Origin: an uncultured Prevotella sp.
GTDB taxonomy: Bacteria > Bacteroidota > Bacteroidia > Bacteroidales > Bacteroidaceae
DNA: 64,000 nucleotides
NCBI GenBank assembly: GCA_902495455.1
Contig: CABUXJ010000002.1
Coordinates: forward strand, 62,001-126,000
Direction of reading: 5' to 3'
This document shows, in pieces, positions 15,768 through 24,135 of this stretch. The notes below the pieces were generated by a model. The model worked only from the letters and a program-made list of their open reading frames with translations, searched no databases and was not told where the DNA came from. Position 1 is the first letter of the stretch; every line of letters starts with the position of its first letter. The translations under genes were made by a program, and so were the position numbers.

Positions 15768-16961
15768 TTACTTCAATCTGGCTAAAGCGTCCTTGATGCG
15801 TTTCATGGCTTCTATGATGTTGTCGTCGCTTGTGGCGTAGCTCATGCGGAAGCACTCCGGGTCGCCGAAGGCGTCGCCTCCGACGGTGGCCACGTGGCCT
15901 TTTTCGAGCAGATACATGGCCAAGTCGGTCGAGTTGCCGATGGTCGTCGTGCCGTCTGTCTTGCCGTAGAAGCTGCTGCATTTGGGGAAGAGGTAGAAGG
16001 CGCCTTCCGGCCGGTTGACTTCCAGTCCGGGGATGTCTTTGGCGAGGCTGACGATGAGGTCACGGCGGCGCTCAAAGGCCCGGCGCATCTCTTCGACGCA
16101 CTCCTGGCTCGCGTTGTATGCGAACTCGGCGGCCTTTTGGCTGACGGAGCACGGACCGCTGGTGTATTGTCCTTGCAGCTTGTTGCAACCCTTGACAATC
16201 CACTCCGGTGCGGCGATGTATCCGATGCGCCATCCGGTCATGGCGTATGCCTTGGAGACTCCGTTGACGATGATGGCCCGCTCCTTCATTCCGGGAAATT
16301 GAGCGATGCTCTCGTGGTGTCCCACATAATTGATATGTTCGTATATCTCGTCGGCCAGTACGAAGAGGTCTTCGTGACGCTTGATGACCTCGGCGAGTGC
16401 GGCCAGTTCGTCTTTTGAATAGACGCTGCCGGTCGGGTTGCTTGGCGAGCAGAGGATGAGCATGCGTGTCTTCGGGGTGATGGCGGCCTCGAGCTGCCGG
16501 GGTGTCATCTTGAAGTCCTGCTCAAATCCGGCTTCGACGATTACGGGTGTGCCTCCGGCCAGCTTGACCATCTGCGGGTAGGACACCCAGTAGGGGGCGG
16601 GGATGATGACCTCGTCGCCGTCGTTTACGAGTGCCATCAGGGTGTTGCAGACGCTCTGCTTGGCTCCGTTGGATACAAGAATCTCTGATGTGGTGTAGTC
16701 GAGATTGTTCTCGCGCTTGAGTTTGGCTACGATGGCTTCGCGCAAATCGATGTATCCCGGTACGGGTGAGTAGCGTGAGAAGTTGTCGTCTACGGCCTTT
16801 TTTGCAGCTGCTTTTATGTGGTCGGGGGTGTTGAAGTCAGGTTCTCCGACGCTCATGTTGATGACGTCGATGCCCTGCGCTTTCATTTCCGAACTCTTTT
16901 GTGACATAGCCAATGTGGCTGAAGGTGCAAGCCTTTGCAAACGGTCTGATAGTTGTGCCAT
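15768..16961 (-). CDS. aspC: pyridoxal-phosphate aspartate aminotransferase (class I)
   Basis: A 397-residue fold-type I aminotransferase of the AAT Ib group. Seen: GEPDFNTPDHI substrate loop, SNGAKQS cofactor-phosphate contact, SPSNPTG with Asn175, ADEIYEHI with Asp204, and VSKAYAMTGWRIGY with Schiff-base Lys237 and Arg245. It interconverts aspartate and oxaloacetate with glutamate/2-oxoglutarate in the cytoplasm. Standalone gene with its own promoter; closely related enzymes can act on prephenate or other substrates, so specificity is inferred. Confidence 0.93.
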   Translation of the reverse strand: MAQLSDRLQRLAPSATLAMSQKSSEMKAQGIDVINMSVGEPDFNTPDHIKAAAKKAVDDNFSRYSPVPGYIDLREAIVAKLKRENNLDYTTSEILVSNGAKQSVCNTLMALVNDGDEVIIPAPYWVSYPQMVKLAGGTPVIVEAGFEQDFKMTPRQLEAAITPKTRMLILCSPSNPTGSVYSKDELAALAEVIKRHEDLFVLADEIYEHINYVGHHESIAQFPGMKERAIIVNGVSKAYAMTGWRIGYIAAPEWIVKGCNKLQGQYTSGPCSVSQKAAEFAYNASQECVEEMRRAFERRRDLIVSLAKDIPGLEVNRPEGAFYLFPKCSSFYGKTDGTTTIGNSTDLAMYLLEKGHVATVGGDAFGDPECFRMSYATSDDNIIEAMKRIKDALARLK

Positions 16962-16987
16962 ATTATATTAATGTATTATAGTAACTG

Positions 16988-16995
16988 CAAAATTA
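16988..16995 (-). promoter_or_regulatory. -7 box for aspC
   Basis: TAATTTTG on the minus strand, 26 nt upstream of the start codon. Confidence 0.6.
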
Positions 16996-17218
16996 AGTAT
17001 TTTATTTCGTTCGGGAGCAGATTTATTGCTTTTTTTTCGTGAAAAGGGCGATTGCAGTTGACAAAACGGATTGTGGCTTGTCTTTTTCGTGTACACTTTG
17101 CGCGCTCTCCGTCTTTTCGCGTATTTTCGTTTTTCGTCTTTAACAACCGCCGTGTTTCTATGTCCAAAATGTATTAAATCTGTCGTTGTGTATTCATAAT
17201 CGCACCATTGTAAAATTA

Positions 17219-17745
17219 ATTCCGAATTTAACGCCAAAATTCAGGGGCACTTTTCAAAATTTTCCCGCCACGCTCCCAAATTTTCAAATCTCGCGAAGGT
17301 CAAAATCGGGGCTGTTTTTCGGCGTGGAAAACTTTGTTTTTGTAAAGCGCTGGTACATAGGTGCTTATGGATATACGGCCCCCTCTGACTCCCCCGAAGG
17401 GGGAGCTTAGGCTTCCCGTAAGGGCCCCGCGGGATTGCAACGGGGCTGCTATTGCTCTGCAACGGCGGCCCCGTTGCAACACGGCGGGGCCGCCGTTGTG
17501 ATGCCGTAAGGGCCCCGTTGCTCGGCGTAACCCGCTTTTCGAGCTCTTTTCGGTAGTCAAAAACTTGCGAAGTTTTTCAAAAATGACGAGCCGTAAGGCC
17601 CTTAAAGCCCCTCTCAATGGACTTTGAAGCCGCAGGTCTCTCCCCCTTGGGGGAGCTGGAGGGGGCTTTAAGGGCCTTATCGGTCATGAAAAAGCATATC
17701 TTTGAGCTATTTCCCAAACACGATTTTGTAAACAAATATTATATA
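17219..17745. repeat. dispersed repeat family A, second full-length copy
   Basis: Collinear with 8778-9300 (see that entry). In this copy the GTTGCAACG core is extended by extra CGGCGGCCCCGTTG-type units and the closing palindrome has decayed (GCCGTAAGGCCCTTAAAG). It ends at GATTTTGTAAACAAATATTATA as the other copy does. Fills the gap between aspC and ribBA. Confidence 0.85.
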
Positions 17746-17855
17746 ACGAGTAGGGTCGGACCCTACTCGTGGCTTTTTATAAAACGCAAAGACCGCAAAG
17801 ACGCAAAGAATTTAATATGAAGAGAATTCTTTGCGTCTTTGCGGTCTTTGCGTTT
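17746..17855. repeat. two adjacent inverted repeats
   Basis: First, 17746-17757 pairs perfectly with 17759-17770 (ACGAGTAGGGTC). Second, 17782-17812 is the exact reverse complement of 17825-17855 (31 bp, built of GCAAAGAC units, 12-nt loop). They lie about 90 bp beyond the ribBA stop codon and may contribute to its 3' end. The sequence between 17856 and 17946 holds a further CTCCCCTTTGGGGAGG hairpin. Confidence 0.9.
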
Positions 17856-17946
17856 CCGTATTTTCACGTTTTTATCCGCAAAATACGGGTAGTACTCCCC
17901 TTCACCCTCTTAGCTCCTCCCCTTTGGGGAGGTCGGGTGGGGCTTT

Positions 17947-19155
17947 TTAAAGATGGAGCGTGTGGCCCATGCGGTTCTTCTTGGTCTGAAGATACCGGTA
18001 GTCAAACTCGTTCGGCTGTATTTCGATGGGCACGTTCTCGACGATTTCGATGCCGTAGGCCTCGAGGCCGACACGCTTGACCGGGTTGTTGGTCATCAGG
18101 CGCATCTTGTGGATGCCGAGGTGCATGAGCATCTGCGCACCGCATCCGTAGTCGCGCTCGTCGGGCTTGAATCCGAGGTGGACGTTGGCGTCGACCGTGT
18201 CGTAACCCTGCTCTTGGAGCTTGTAGGCCGCTATCTTGTTCATCAGTCCGATGCCACGGCCTTCCTGCTGCATGTAGATGATGACGCCCTTACCCTCTTG
18301 CTCGATCTTTTCCATCGCCTTGTGCAGCTGTTCGCCGCAGTCGCAGCGCATGCTGCCGAGGATGTCGCCTGTGGCGCAGGAGGAGTGGACGCGGACGAGC
18401 ACCGGCTCGTCTTCTTCCCACGAACCCTTGATCAGAGCCATGTGCTCCAGCCCGTTGCTCTTCTGACGGAACGGGATGAGCCGGAAGTGGCCGTATCTGG
18501 TCGGCATGTCCACCTGGTCGCCGACCTCGATGAGCGACTCTTTCTTGAGCCGGTAGGCTATCATGTCGCGTATGGAGATGATTTTGATGCCGTACTTCTC
18601 TGCCATGACGGTCAACTCGGGCAGACGTGCCATCGTTCCGTCGTCATTCATGATCTCCATCAGGGCGGCGGCAGGGTAGAGGCCGGCCATGCGGCAGAGG
18701 TCTACGCCGGCCTCGGTGTGTCCGCTGCGGCGCAGGACCCCGTTGTCTTGGGCGTAGAGCGGATTGATGTGGCCCGGACGTCCGAATGTCTGGGGTGTGG
18801 AGGCAGGGTCGGCCAGCGCGCGTATGGTGGCGGCGCGGTCGGCAGCCGACACGCCGGTGGTGCATCCCTCGAGCTTGTCGATGGTGACGGTGAACGGTGT
18901 TCCGAGCATCGACGTGTTGTCCTCGACCTGATGCGGCAGGTCCAGTTCGGCGCAACGGGACAGTGTGATGGGGGCGCAGAGCACTCCGCGGGCGTGCTTG
19001 AGCATGAAGTTGACTTTCTCGGGCGTTATCTTCTCGGCTGCGATTATCAGATCGCCTTCGTTCTCGCGGTCCTCGTCGTCCACCACAATCACGAATTTGC
19101 CTTCCTTGAAGTCGGCAATGGCCTCTTCTATTGTGCTTATCTGGGTCTTTGACAT
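17947..19155 (-). CDS. ribBA: bifunctional 3,4-dihydroxy-2-butanone-4-phosphate synthase / GTP cyclohydrolase II
   Basis: A 402-residue fusion. Residues 1-200 are RibB (DDEDRENEGDLI acidic loop, GHINPLYA, SGHTEAGVDL), making the four-carbon riboflavin precursor from ribulose 5-phosphate. Residues 205-402 are RibA (HSSCATGDILGSMRCDCGEQL zinc site, QQEGRGIGL, TNNP), opening GTP. Both feed riboflavin synthesis. I chose the start at MSKTQIST; the open frame runs 40 codons further into a TTAAAG-type low-complexity repeat. It follows lptG on the same strand. No FMN riboswitch is visible upstream. Confidence 0.96.
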   Translation of the reverse strand: MSKTQISTIEEAIADFKEGKFVIVVDDEDRENEGDLIIAAEKITPEKVNFMLKHARGVLCAPITLSRCAELDLPHQVEDNTSMLGTPFTVTIDKLEGCTTGVSAADRAATIRALADPASTPQTFGRPGHINPLYAQDNGVLRRSGHTEAGVDLCRMAGLYPAAALMEIMNDDGTMARLPELTVMAEKYGIKIISIRDMIAYRLKKESLIEVGDQVDMPTRYGHFRLIPFRQKSNGLEHMALIKGSWEEDEPVLVRVHSSCATGDILGSMRCDCGEQLHKAMEKIEQEGKGVIIYMQQEGRGIGLMNKIAAYKLQEQGYDTVDANVHLGFKPDERDYGCGAQMLMHLGIHKMRLMTNNPVKRVGLEAYGIEIVENVPIEIQPNEFDYRYLQTKKNRMGHTLHL

Positions 19156-19202
19156 AATATATAATTGGTTTTTGTTCTTTTGCTTCTTTTGTGGAGGGTA
19201 AA

Positions 19203-19258
19203 GGTCTTTAAGGACTTTAAAGACCTTAAAGACCTTAAGGACCTTAAGGACCTTAAAG
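19203..19258. repeat. degenerate AAGGWCYTTAA low-complexity repeat
   Basis: Repeated units reading AAGGACTTTAAAGACCTTAA in tandem between lptG and ribBA; each unit is near-palindromic. Read as protein it gives VLKVFK repeats, which is why the upstream extension of ribBA was rejected. Confidence 0.75.
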
Positions 19259-19262
19259 CTAT

Positions 19263-19320
19263 CCTCACTCCTCACTCCTCACTCCTCACTCCTCACTCCT
19301 CACTCCTCACTCCTCACTCC
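19263..19320. repeat. heptamer tandem repeat (CCTCACT) overlapping the lptG stop
   Basis: About 8.3 perfect copies of the 7-bp unit CCTCACT. The lptG stop codon (complement of TCA at 19314-19316) lies in the last copies. Because 7 is not a multiple of 3, changes in copy number would alter only the 3' untranslated part unless they cross the stop. Confidence 0.95.
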
Positions 19321-21218
19321 ACGCTCCTCGACTGTATCCTCTCCACAATCGCTCCGTTGGTCTTTATGATGGTCTTCAGGTCGCGCATGAGACGAAGCCT
19401 GAAGCGGCACATGCGCAGGTAGAAGAAGATGCCGGCGGGCAGGAACAGGCCGGTGATGATGTTGAGCCACCGTCTGCGGAACGGACGTGTGTGAGCGTGG
19501 GTGGCCAGGACGGGATAGTTGTTGAGTTCGTTCATCACGACAATGTCTTTCGTGTTGGACAGGTCCTCGATGATAGCCTCGAGCTCGTCGTTGATTTCCC
19601 TTATGCGTCTGTCGTCGCCATTGCGGAAGAACACCTTTATCGGGTTGGGGGCGCGCAGGAGGTTGTGTCTTTGCGAATATTCCTCCACCTCGCGGCTGAT
19701 GCGTTCAAGTGTGGCGGCATCGGCAGCATAGTCGGGGTCGGTGATGATGACTTCCTTCTGATAAAGATGGCGCTTGGTGCGCAATCCGAGCATGCTGCTT
19801 ATTATATTAATGTATAGGTCGACGTTGAAGACGACGGAGTCGTTGTTTGCCTTATAAGTGAAAAATACGGCGACGGGGGTGAGCACACAGGTCGAAATCC
19901 ATTTGCCGAACCAGACGGTCCAGTTGCCGTCGCGCGCCATTCTCATCCCGGAGTTCTCGAAGATATAATAGATGATGAACACCAGCACGGAGATGATGAC
20001 CGGAACACCAAGTCCGCCCTTGCGGATGATGGCTCCGAGCGGAGCGCCGATGAAGAAGAAGATCAGACATGACAGCGAGAGTGTGATCTTGTTGATGGCT
20101 TCGATCCTGTGGGTGCGCTCGTTGCGGTTGAGACTTTGCGTGTAGCTGCCTTTCATTTCCAGTTCCGACGTACACATGCGTATTGTGCTCATCGCCTCTT
20201 TCACGGCGGCCAGACGCTCGCTGTCGGAGAGACGGGCGTAGACGGAGTCGATATCCGATGGCCCGGCGGTGAGTTCGGCGGAAAGCGTAGTGGAGTCTTT
20301 CCGGGAGATTTGCGGCAGATAGAACGTTGTCTTCTTGGCTTCGTGATAGTAGGCATGGCCTACGCTGTCATTGAATTCGCGGATGGAGTCGATGTCGTGG
20401 ATGATGCGTCCCATGCTCTTCGACTGCGCGCTGGATGATATGCCTGCGACGTCGGCCATGTTGAAACCGCCGTCGAAGTCGAGCACAATCTTTTTTGTCG
20501 AGAATGTCTCGCGGCGATATGGCACACTGGCGCTGCCGGCCATGTCCTGCGACTGCATGTTCTCAAACCACTCACCGCTGTACAAGGTCATGAGCAGGTG
20601 CTTCTTTTCGGCCGTCGACTGCAGACGTCCAGAGTCGGCCAGAATGATTGCGGCATCTTCATAGCCGCCGTTCATTCTGTATATTATCACGCCATACAGC
20701 ATGCCGGTCTCGAGCTCTTTGTGGTGGACATAGAGATTGGTGCCGGGTATGCCGTCGTAGAATATACCTTCGGGGATTTCCAGTTCGGGGCTCTTCTGCT
20801 TCATGGAAAGAAGCAGCTGGCGGAACGACTTGTTAGCCTCCGGTCCGACGACGTTCTGGAAGTAAAATGATAATCCGCTTATCATCACAACCACGATGAT
20901 AAGCGGGCGGAAAGCCTGCATGAGCGATATGCCTGCGGCCTTGATGGCTGTCAGCTCGGAACTCTCTCCCATGTTTCCGAACGAGATGAGCGAGGAGAGC
21001 AGGATGGCAAGCGGCAGGGCTTGCGGTATGAGCATGAGGCCCATGTACCAAAAGAATTGTGCAAGTATTTCGATGGACAGGCCCTTGCCGATCAGTTCGT
21101 CCACGTAGCGCCACAGAAATTGCATCATCAGCACAAACTGGCAGATGAAGAATGTTCCGATAAACAGCAGTCCGAACTGTTTGAGTATGAATATGTCTAA
21201 CTTCTTAATGCGAAACAT
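19314..21218 (-). CDS. lptG: LptF/LptG-family lipopolysaccharide export permease
   Basis: A 634-residue inner-membrane protein. The N-terminal block has three membrane helices with the family motif (YVDELIGKGLSIEILAQFFWYM, LPLAILLSSLISFGNMGESSELTAIKAAGIS), then a periplasmic beta-jellyroll (about 120-330), three further helices (about 365-460) and a Bacteroidota-type cytoplasmic and membrane C-terminal extension. It extracts LPS from the inner membrane with LptB. The start MFRIKKLDIFILKQF was chosen because the -7 box at 21255 lies upstream of it and within the longer open frame. Upstream of ribBA on the same strand. Confidence 0.92.
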   Translation of the reverse strand: MFRIKKLDIFILKQFGLLFIGTFFICQFVLMMQFLWRYVDELIGKGLSIEILAQFFWYMGLMLIPQALPLAILLSSLISFGNMGESSELTAIKAAGISLMQAFRPLIIVVVMISGLSFYFQNVVGPEANKSFRQLLLSMKQKSPELEIPEGIFYDGIPGTNLYVHHKELETGMLYGVIIYRMNGGYEDAAIILADSGRLQSTAEKKHLLMTLYSGEWFENMQSQDMAGSASVPYRRETFSTKKIVLDFDGGFNMADVAGISSSAQSKSMGRIIHDIDSIREFNDSVGHAYYHEAKKTTFYLPQISRKDSTTLSAELTAGPSDIDSVYARLSDSERLAAVKEAMSTIRMCTSELEMKGSYTQSLNRNERTHRIEAINKITLSLSCLIFFFIGAPLGAIIRKGGLGVPVIISVLVFIIYYIFENSGMRMARDGNWTVWFGKWISTCVLTPVAVFFTYKANNDSVVFNVDLYINIISSMLGLRTKRHLYQKEVIITDPDYAADAATLERISREVEEYSQRHNLLRAPNPIKVFFRNGDDRRIREINDELEAIIEDLSNTKDIVVMNELNNYPVLATHAHTRPFRRRWLNIITGLFLPAGIFFYLRMCRFRLRLMRDLKTIIKTNGAIVERIQSRSVE

Positions 21219-21254
21219 TAATGTCCTTTTTGCGCCGAGGCGCCTATTGCACTG

Positions 21255-21262
21255 CAAAATTA
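21255..21262 (-). promoter_or_regulatory. -7 box for lptG
   Basis: TAATTTTG on the minus strand, 36 nt upstream of the chosen start. Confidence 0.55.
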
Positions 21263-21332
21263 GCACAAAAAAGTCAGAGCGCCGCATTTTTTGCGTTTTT
21301 TCATATTTGGCGCGGCGAATAGAAGTCACGAA

Positions 21333-21438
21333 ACCCACCCCAACCCTCCCAAAGGGAGGGAGCCTGATTACTCTTTGAGCGACAACATGGACTCAAATAC
21401 ATATTAAGCTCCCTCCCTTTGGGAGGGTTGGGGTGGGT
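21333..21438. repeat. 31-bp perfect inverted repeat between divergent genes
   Basis: 21333-21363 is the exact reverse complement of 21408-21438; each arm itself contains a CCCTCCCAAAGGGAGGG palindrome. Because it separates lptG from the oppositely transcribed tRNA gene, it is not placed as an ordinary terminator for either. Confidence 0.9.
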
Positions 21439-21504
21439 CTTAGGGTGGATTTTAGGATTTTTAGGATTATTTTTGCTGTCGTGTGCAAATAATTGCGATA
21501 AAAT

Positions 21505-21535
21505 TTTGCCGTTTCAAAACTTTGTGCTACCTTTG
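21505..21535 (+). promoter_or_regulatory. promoter of tRNA-Met
   Basis: TTTG (21505-21508), 19 nt, TACCTTTG (21528-21535): a complete Bacteroidales promoter 18 nt before the mature tRNA. Confidence 0.8.
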
Positions 21536-21553
21536 CACCCGCAAATAAGCGAT

Positions 21554-21627
21554 GGCGGGATAGCTCAGCTGGTTAGAGCGTCGGATTCATAATCCGGAGG
21601 TCGTGGGTTCGGGTCCCACCCCCGCTA
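21554..21627 (+). tRNA. tRNA with CAT anticodon (tRNA-Met, elongator type)
   Basis: Cloverleaf seen: D stem GCTC/GAGC, anticodon stem closing a TTCATAA loop with anticodon CAT, T arm GTGGG-TTCGGGT-CCCAC, and an acceptor of 7 pairs with one wobble and one mismatch. The anticodon stem lacks the three G:C pairs of initiator tRNA, so this is elongator Met, or possibly the Ile tRNA whose C34 is changed to lysidine. CCA is not encoded. Confidence 0.93.
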
Positions 21628-21635
21628 CATCAAAA

Positions 21636-21670
21636 AGAGAGGGAGTTACGAATTTCGTAACTCCCTCTCT
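21636..21670 (+). terminator. terminator of tRNA-Met
   Basis: A 17-bp stem (21636-21652 with 21654-21670, AGAGAGGGAGTTACGAA) with a one-base centre, followed by CTTTAT. It starts 9 bp after the tRNA. Confidence 0.8.
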
Positions 21671-21718
21671 CTTTATGTCTTTGGGCGATAACATATATAA
21701 TATATGTATGAAGTAAGG

Positions 21719-21773
21719 GTGAGGGTCAAGATGCATAGAAAGCAATGTGCTTTCTATGCATCTTGACCCTCAC
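21719..21773. repeat. 26-bp perfect inverted repeat
   Basis: 21719-21744 is the reverse complement of 21748-21773. It lies between the tRNA gene and the convergent lipoprotein gene and may end the leftward transcript. Confidence 0.9.
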
Positions 21774-21834
21774 TTTAATCATTATGATACGTTACTACAT
21801 CTGATTTATATCAGATGCGCGTACTCATGGCCCG

Positions 21835-22683
21835 TTATTTCACGAGCACAACGAGATATTTGCTTGTGCTCCAGAATTGCTGGGGGTTGGTGATGCGCAG
21901 GACATACTGTTTGTTGGCGTTGCGCTCAAGGGTGTAGCTGCCGGCCGGATGGGCGGTGAGCATCTTTGCTGAACGTGAGTAGAGCTTGATCTCCTTGTCC
22001 ACGCGGATGTCTATCTTGGTGAAGTAGTCGCGGTTGAAGTTGGAGCTGAGCACCTTGCCGTCAACATAGATCTTCTGCTCCTTAAGCTCGTCCTTTGTGC
22101 CAAAGACAAACCATGCGGTATGAAGCTGCTTGTCCTGGGTGTTGATGGTGGCGGTCTTTTGGGTGGTCTCTTCTTTGAGTGCCGACACGTTGGTGTTGAG
22201 TCCGGCTATCTGCTCGTCCAGTTCGGTGATGTGGATGTCCTTCGCATCCAGTTCCTCGCGGAGTTTCTGGAGCTGTTTGTCTTTCTCCTCGAGTTGTGCG
22301 GTCATGTTCTCGATGGCCCGTTTGAGCTGGTCTCCGTTGAATGTGCTTTCGCGGAGCTGTCGCTGTAGCTTGGCGATGAGCTCGCGGTTCTGGTTCATCG
22401 TGGAACGGATGAACTGGATGTTTTCTCGGATACGCTCCGTGCGGGACGAACCCTCGCCTTGCTTGGCAATGCTCACACGGTGTTCGGCTTCGTTGATTTC
22501 GCGGAACCCCTCCTCTATTTCATTGAATGTTGCCAGCATGTCGTTGATTTCGTTGTCACGCTGTTCGATGACCTGATTGAGCGAGTCGCGCTGCATGACG
22601 GCAGCAACGTCGATTTTGGGTTTCTCCTGTTTGCATGATGCAATAGCCATAAGAGCTACGGCTATGAATAATAATTTCTTCAT
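21835..22683 (-). CDS. coiled-coil lipoprotein of unknown function
   Basis: A 282-residue protein: lipoprotein signal with Cys17 (AIASCKQ), a long coiled coil (about 25-180, rich in Gln/Glu/Leu heptads such as LEEKDKQLQKLREELDAKD), then a compact C-terminal domain (185-282) with WFVFGTKDELKEQKIY and a beta-rich end (YLVVLVK). I recognise the pattern in Bacteroidales but no named function. It follows rsmI by 12 bp and is likely cotranscribed. Envelope structural or tethering role is only a guess. Confidence 0.85.
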   Translation of the reverse strand: MKKLLFIAVALMAIASCKQEKPKIDVAAVMQRDSLNQVIEQRDNEINDMLATFNEIEEGFREINEAEHRVSIAKQGEGSSRTERIRENIQFIRSTMNQNRELIAKLQRQLRESTFNGDQLKRAIENMTAQLEEKDKQLQKLREELDAKDIHITELDEQIAGLNTNVSALKEETTQKTATINTQDKQLHTAWFVFGTKDELKEQKIYVDGKVLSSNFNRDYFTKIDIRVDKEIKLYSRSAKMLTAHPAGSYTLERNANKQYVLRITNPQQFWSTSKYLVVLVK

Positions 22684-22695
22684 AATTCTTCGTTT

Positions 22696-23430
22696 TTATT
22701 GGTTTCTCTCTCTCTCTCGATTGCGTCCCTTAGGGGCTTCTTCCCCGGTGATATCCTTGGGGTCGGCTCCGGCGACGATGATGACGATTTCGCCCCGCGG
22801 CTCGGTTTCAGTGAAATGGTCGGCGACTTCGGTCAGGGTGCCGCGCACACTCTCCTCATGAATCTTGGATATCTCACGGCAGACGCTGGCTTGACGGTCG
22901 TCTCCGAAAACCTCGGCCAACTGACGGAGGGTCTTGACGAGACGATAGGGGGATTCGTAGAATATCATTGTGCGCTGTTCGCGGCTCAACGATTCAAGGC
23001 GCGTCCGGCGGCCTTTCTTCTGCGGAAGGAATCCCTCGAAGCAGAAACGGTCGCAGGGTAGGCCGCTGGAGACAAGGGCGGGGACGAAGGCGGTCGCTCC
23101 GGGGAGACACTGGACTTCCACTCCGGCACGGACGGCCTCGCGGACGAGGTAGAATCCGGGATCACTGATGCCGGGGGTGCCGGCGTCGCTGATGAGGGCG
23201 ACGGTTTGACCGGACTGCAAGCGGCTGACAACGGAAGCGGACGTGCCGTGCTCATTGAACTTGTGGTGGGACAGCAGGTGATTCCGTATGTCGTAGTGCT
23301 TGAGGAGAACAGCCGACGTGCGGGTGTCCTCCGCCAACACGAGGTCTGCCTCGCGCAGGATGCGGATGGCGCGGAAGGTGATGTCCTCCATATTGCCCAC
23401 AGGCGTGGGTACTATATATAATATGCCCAT
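22696..23430 (-). CDS. rsmI: 16S rRNA (cytidine-1402-2'-O)-methyltransferase
   Basis: A 244-residue SAM-dependent methyltransferase of the tetrapyrrole methylase fold: PTPVGNMEDITFRA at the start, LAEDTRTS, SDAGTPGISDPG, LPGATAFVPALVSSGLP, FEGFLPQKKGRR, and FYESPYRLVKTL. RsmI methylates C1402 in the decoding centre of 16S rRNA. The C-terminus ends in a (TC)7 dinucleotide run (22705-22718) that encodes RERER; slippage there would change only the last residues. Confidence 0.96.
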   Translation of the reverse strand: MGILYIVPTPVGNMEDITFRAIRILREADLVLAEDTRTSAVLLKHYDIRNHLLSHHKFNEHGTSASVVSRLQSGQTVALISDAGTPGISDPGFYLVREAVRAGVEVQCLPGATAFVPALVSSGLPCDRFCFEGFLPQKKGRRTRLESLSREQRTMIFYESPYRLVKTLRQLAEVFGDDRQASVCREISKIHEESVRGTLTEVADHFTETEPRGEIVIIVAGADPKDITGEEAPKGRNRERERNQ

Positions 23431-23438
23431 ATTGCCGA

Positions 23439-23469
23439 CAAATGTAATTAATTATTCGCTATCGGCAAA
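23439..23469 (-). promoter_or_regulatory. rsmI promoter
   Basis: On the minus strand TTTG (23466-23469), 19 nt, TACATTTG (23439-23446), full consensus, with the -7 box only 9 nt from the ATG, implying a nearly leaderless transcript. Confidence 0.7.
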
Positions 23470-23484
23470 AAAAGCCGGTCTTTC

Positions 23485-23516
23485 TTTGCAATTTTTAAAA
23501 CGTATTTGTACTTTTG
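23485..23516 (+). promoter_or_regulatory. tdk promoter
   Basis: TTTG (23485-23488), 20 nt, TACTTTTG (23509-23516): a full Bacteroidales promoter. It overlaps the upstream TTG codon that could otherwise open the tdk frame, so the real start must be the ATG at 23524, again almost leaderless. Confidence 0.75.
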
Positions 23517-23523
23517 CAATCAA

Positions 23524-24111
23524 ATGACAGGCAACTTAACAGGGGAGGCACACCGCCCCGGACGTATAGAAGTGGTGTGCGGATCGATGTTCTCCGGCAA
23601 GACGGAAGAACTGATCAGGCGTATGAGACGTGCGGAGTTTGCACGTCAGAAAGTGGAAATATTCAAGCCGGCGATGGACACCCGCTATTCGGAAGAGGAC
23701 GTGGTCAGTCACGACCGCCACTCGATAAAGTCGACGCCGGTGACATCGGCGTCGCAGATACTGAAACTGTCGGCCGACATCGACGTGGTAGGTATCGACG
23801 AAGCCCAGTTTTTTGACAACGGGATTGTCAGTGTCTGCAACAAGCTGGCCAATCGCGGCGTCCGCGTGATTGTCGCCGGGTTGGACATGGACTACAAGGG
23901 CGTGCCGTTCGGACCGATACCGGCCCTCTGTGCCATCGCTGACGAGGTGGCCAAGGTCCATGCGATATGCGTCAAGTGCGGTGCGCTGGCCTACGTGAGC
24001 CACCGCATCGTGGACAGCGACCGACGGGTCTTGCTCGGCGAGACGGGAGAATATGAACCGCTCTGCCGTGACTGTTATCAAAAGGCAATGAAAGAAAACT
24101 GTCAAGAATAA
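23524..24111 (+). CDS. tdk: thymidine kinase
   Basis: A 195-residue type II thymidine kinase: P-loop GSMFSGKTEELIRR, DIDVVGIDEAQFFD (Walker B), the lasso region with GLDMDYKGVPFGP, and two zinc-binding pairs (CVKC and CRDC). It phosphorylates thymidine for salvage. The start was moved 6 codons downstream of the longest frame because the promoter -7 box covers that region. It is followed after about 24 bp by a permease gene. Confidence 0.96.
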   Translation: MTGNLTGEAHRPGRIEVVCGSMFSGKTEELIRRMRRAEFARQKVEIFKPAMDTRYSEEDVVSHDRHSIKSTPVTSASQILKLSADIDVVGIDEAQFFDNGIVSVCNKLANRGVRVIVAGLDMDYKGVPFGPIPALCAIADEVAKVHAICVKCGALAYVSHRIVDSDRRVLLGETGEYEPLCRDCYQKAMKENCQE

Positions 24112-24135
24112 AGGAGTAAACAACACAATGTGCCT

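Noticed and set aside
17953..19152. 399-residue frame antisense to ribBA
   Set aside because: Shadow of a clear RibBA coding region.
17947..19275. Longer ribBA start
   Set aside because: The first 40 codons translate the VLKVFK low-complexity repeat.
19263..19320. Possible CRISPR-like repeats
   Set aside because: The unit is 7 bp with no spacers; a simple tandem repeat.
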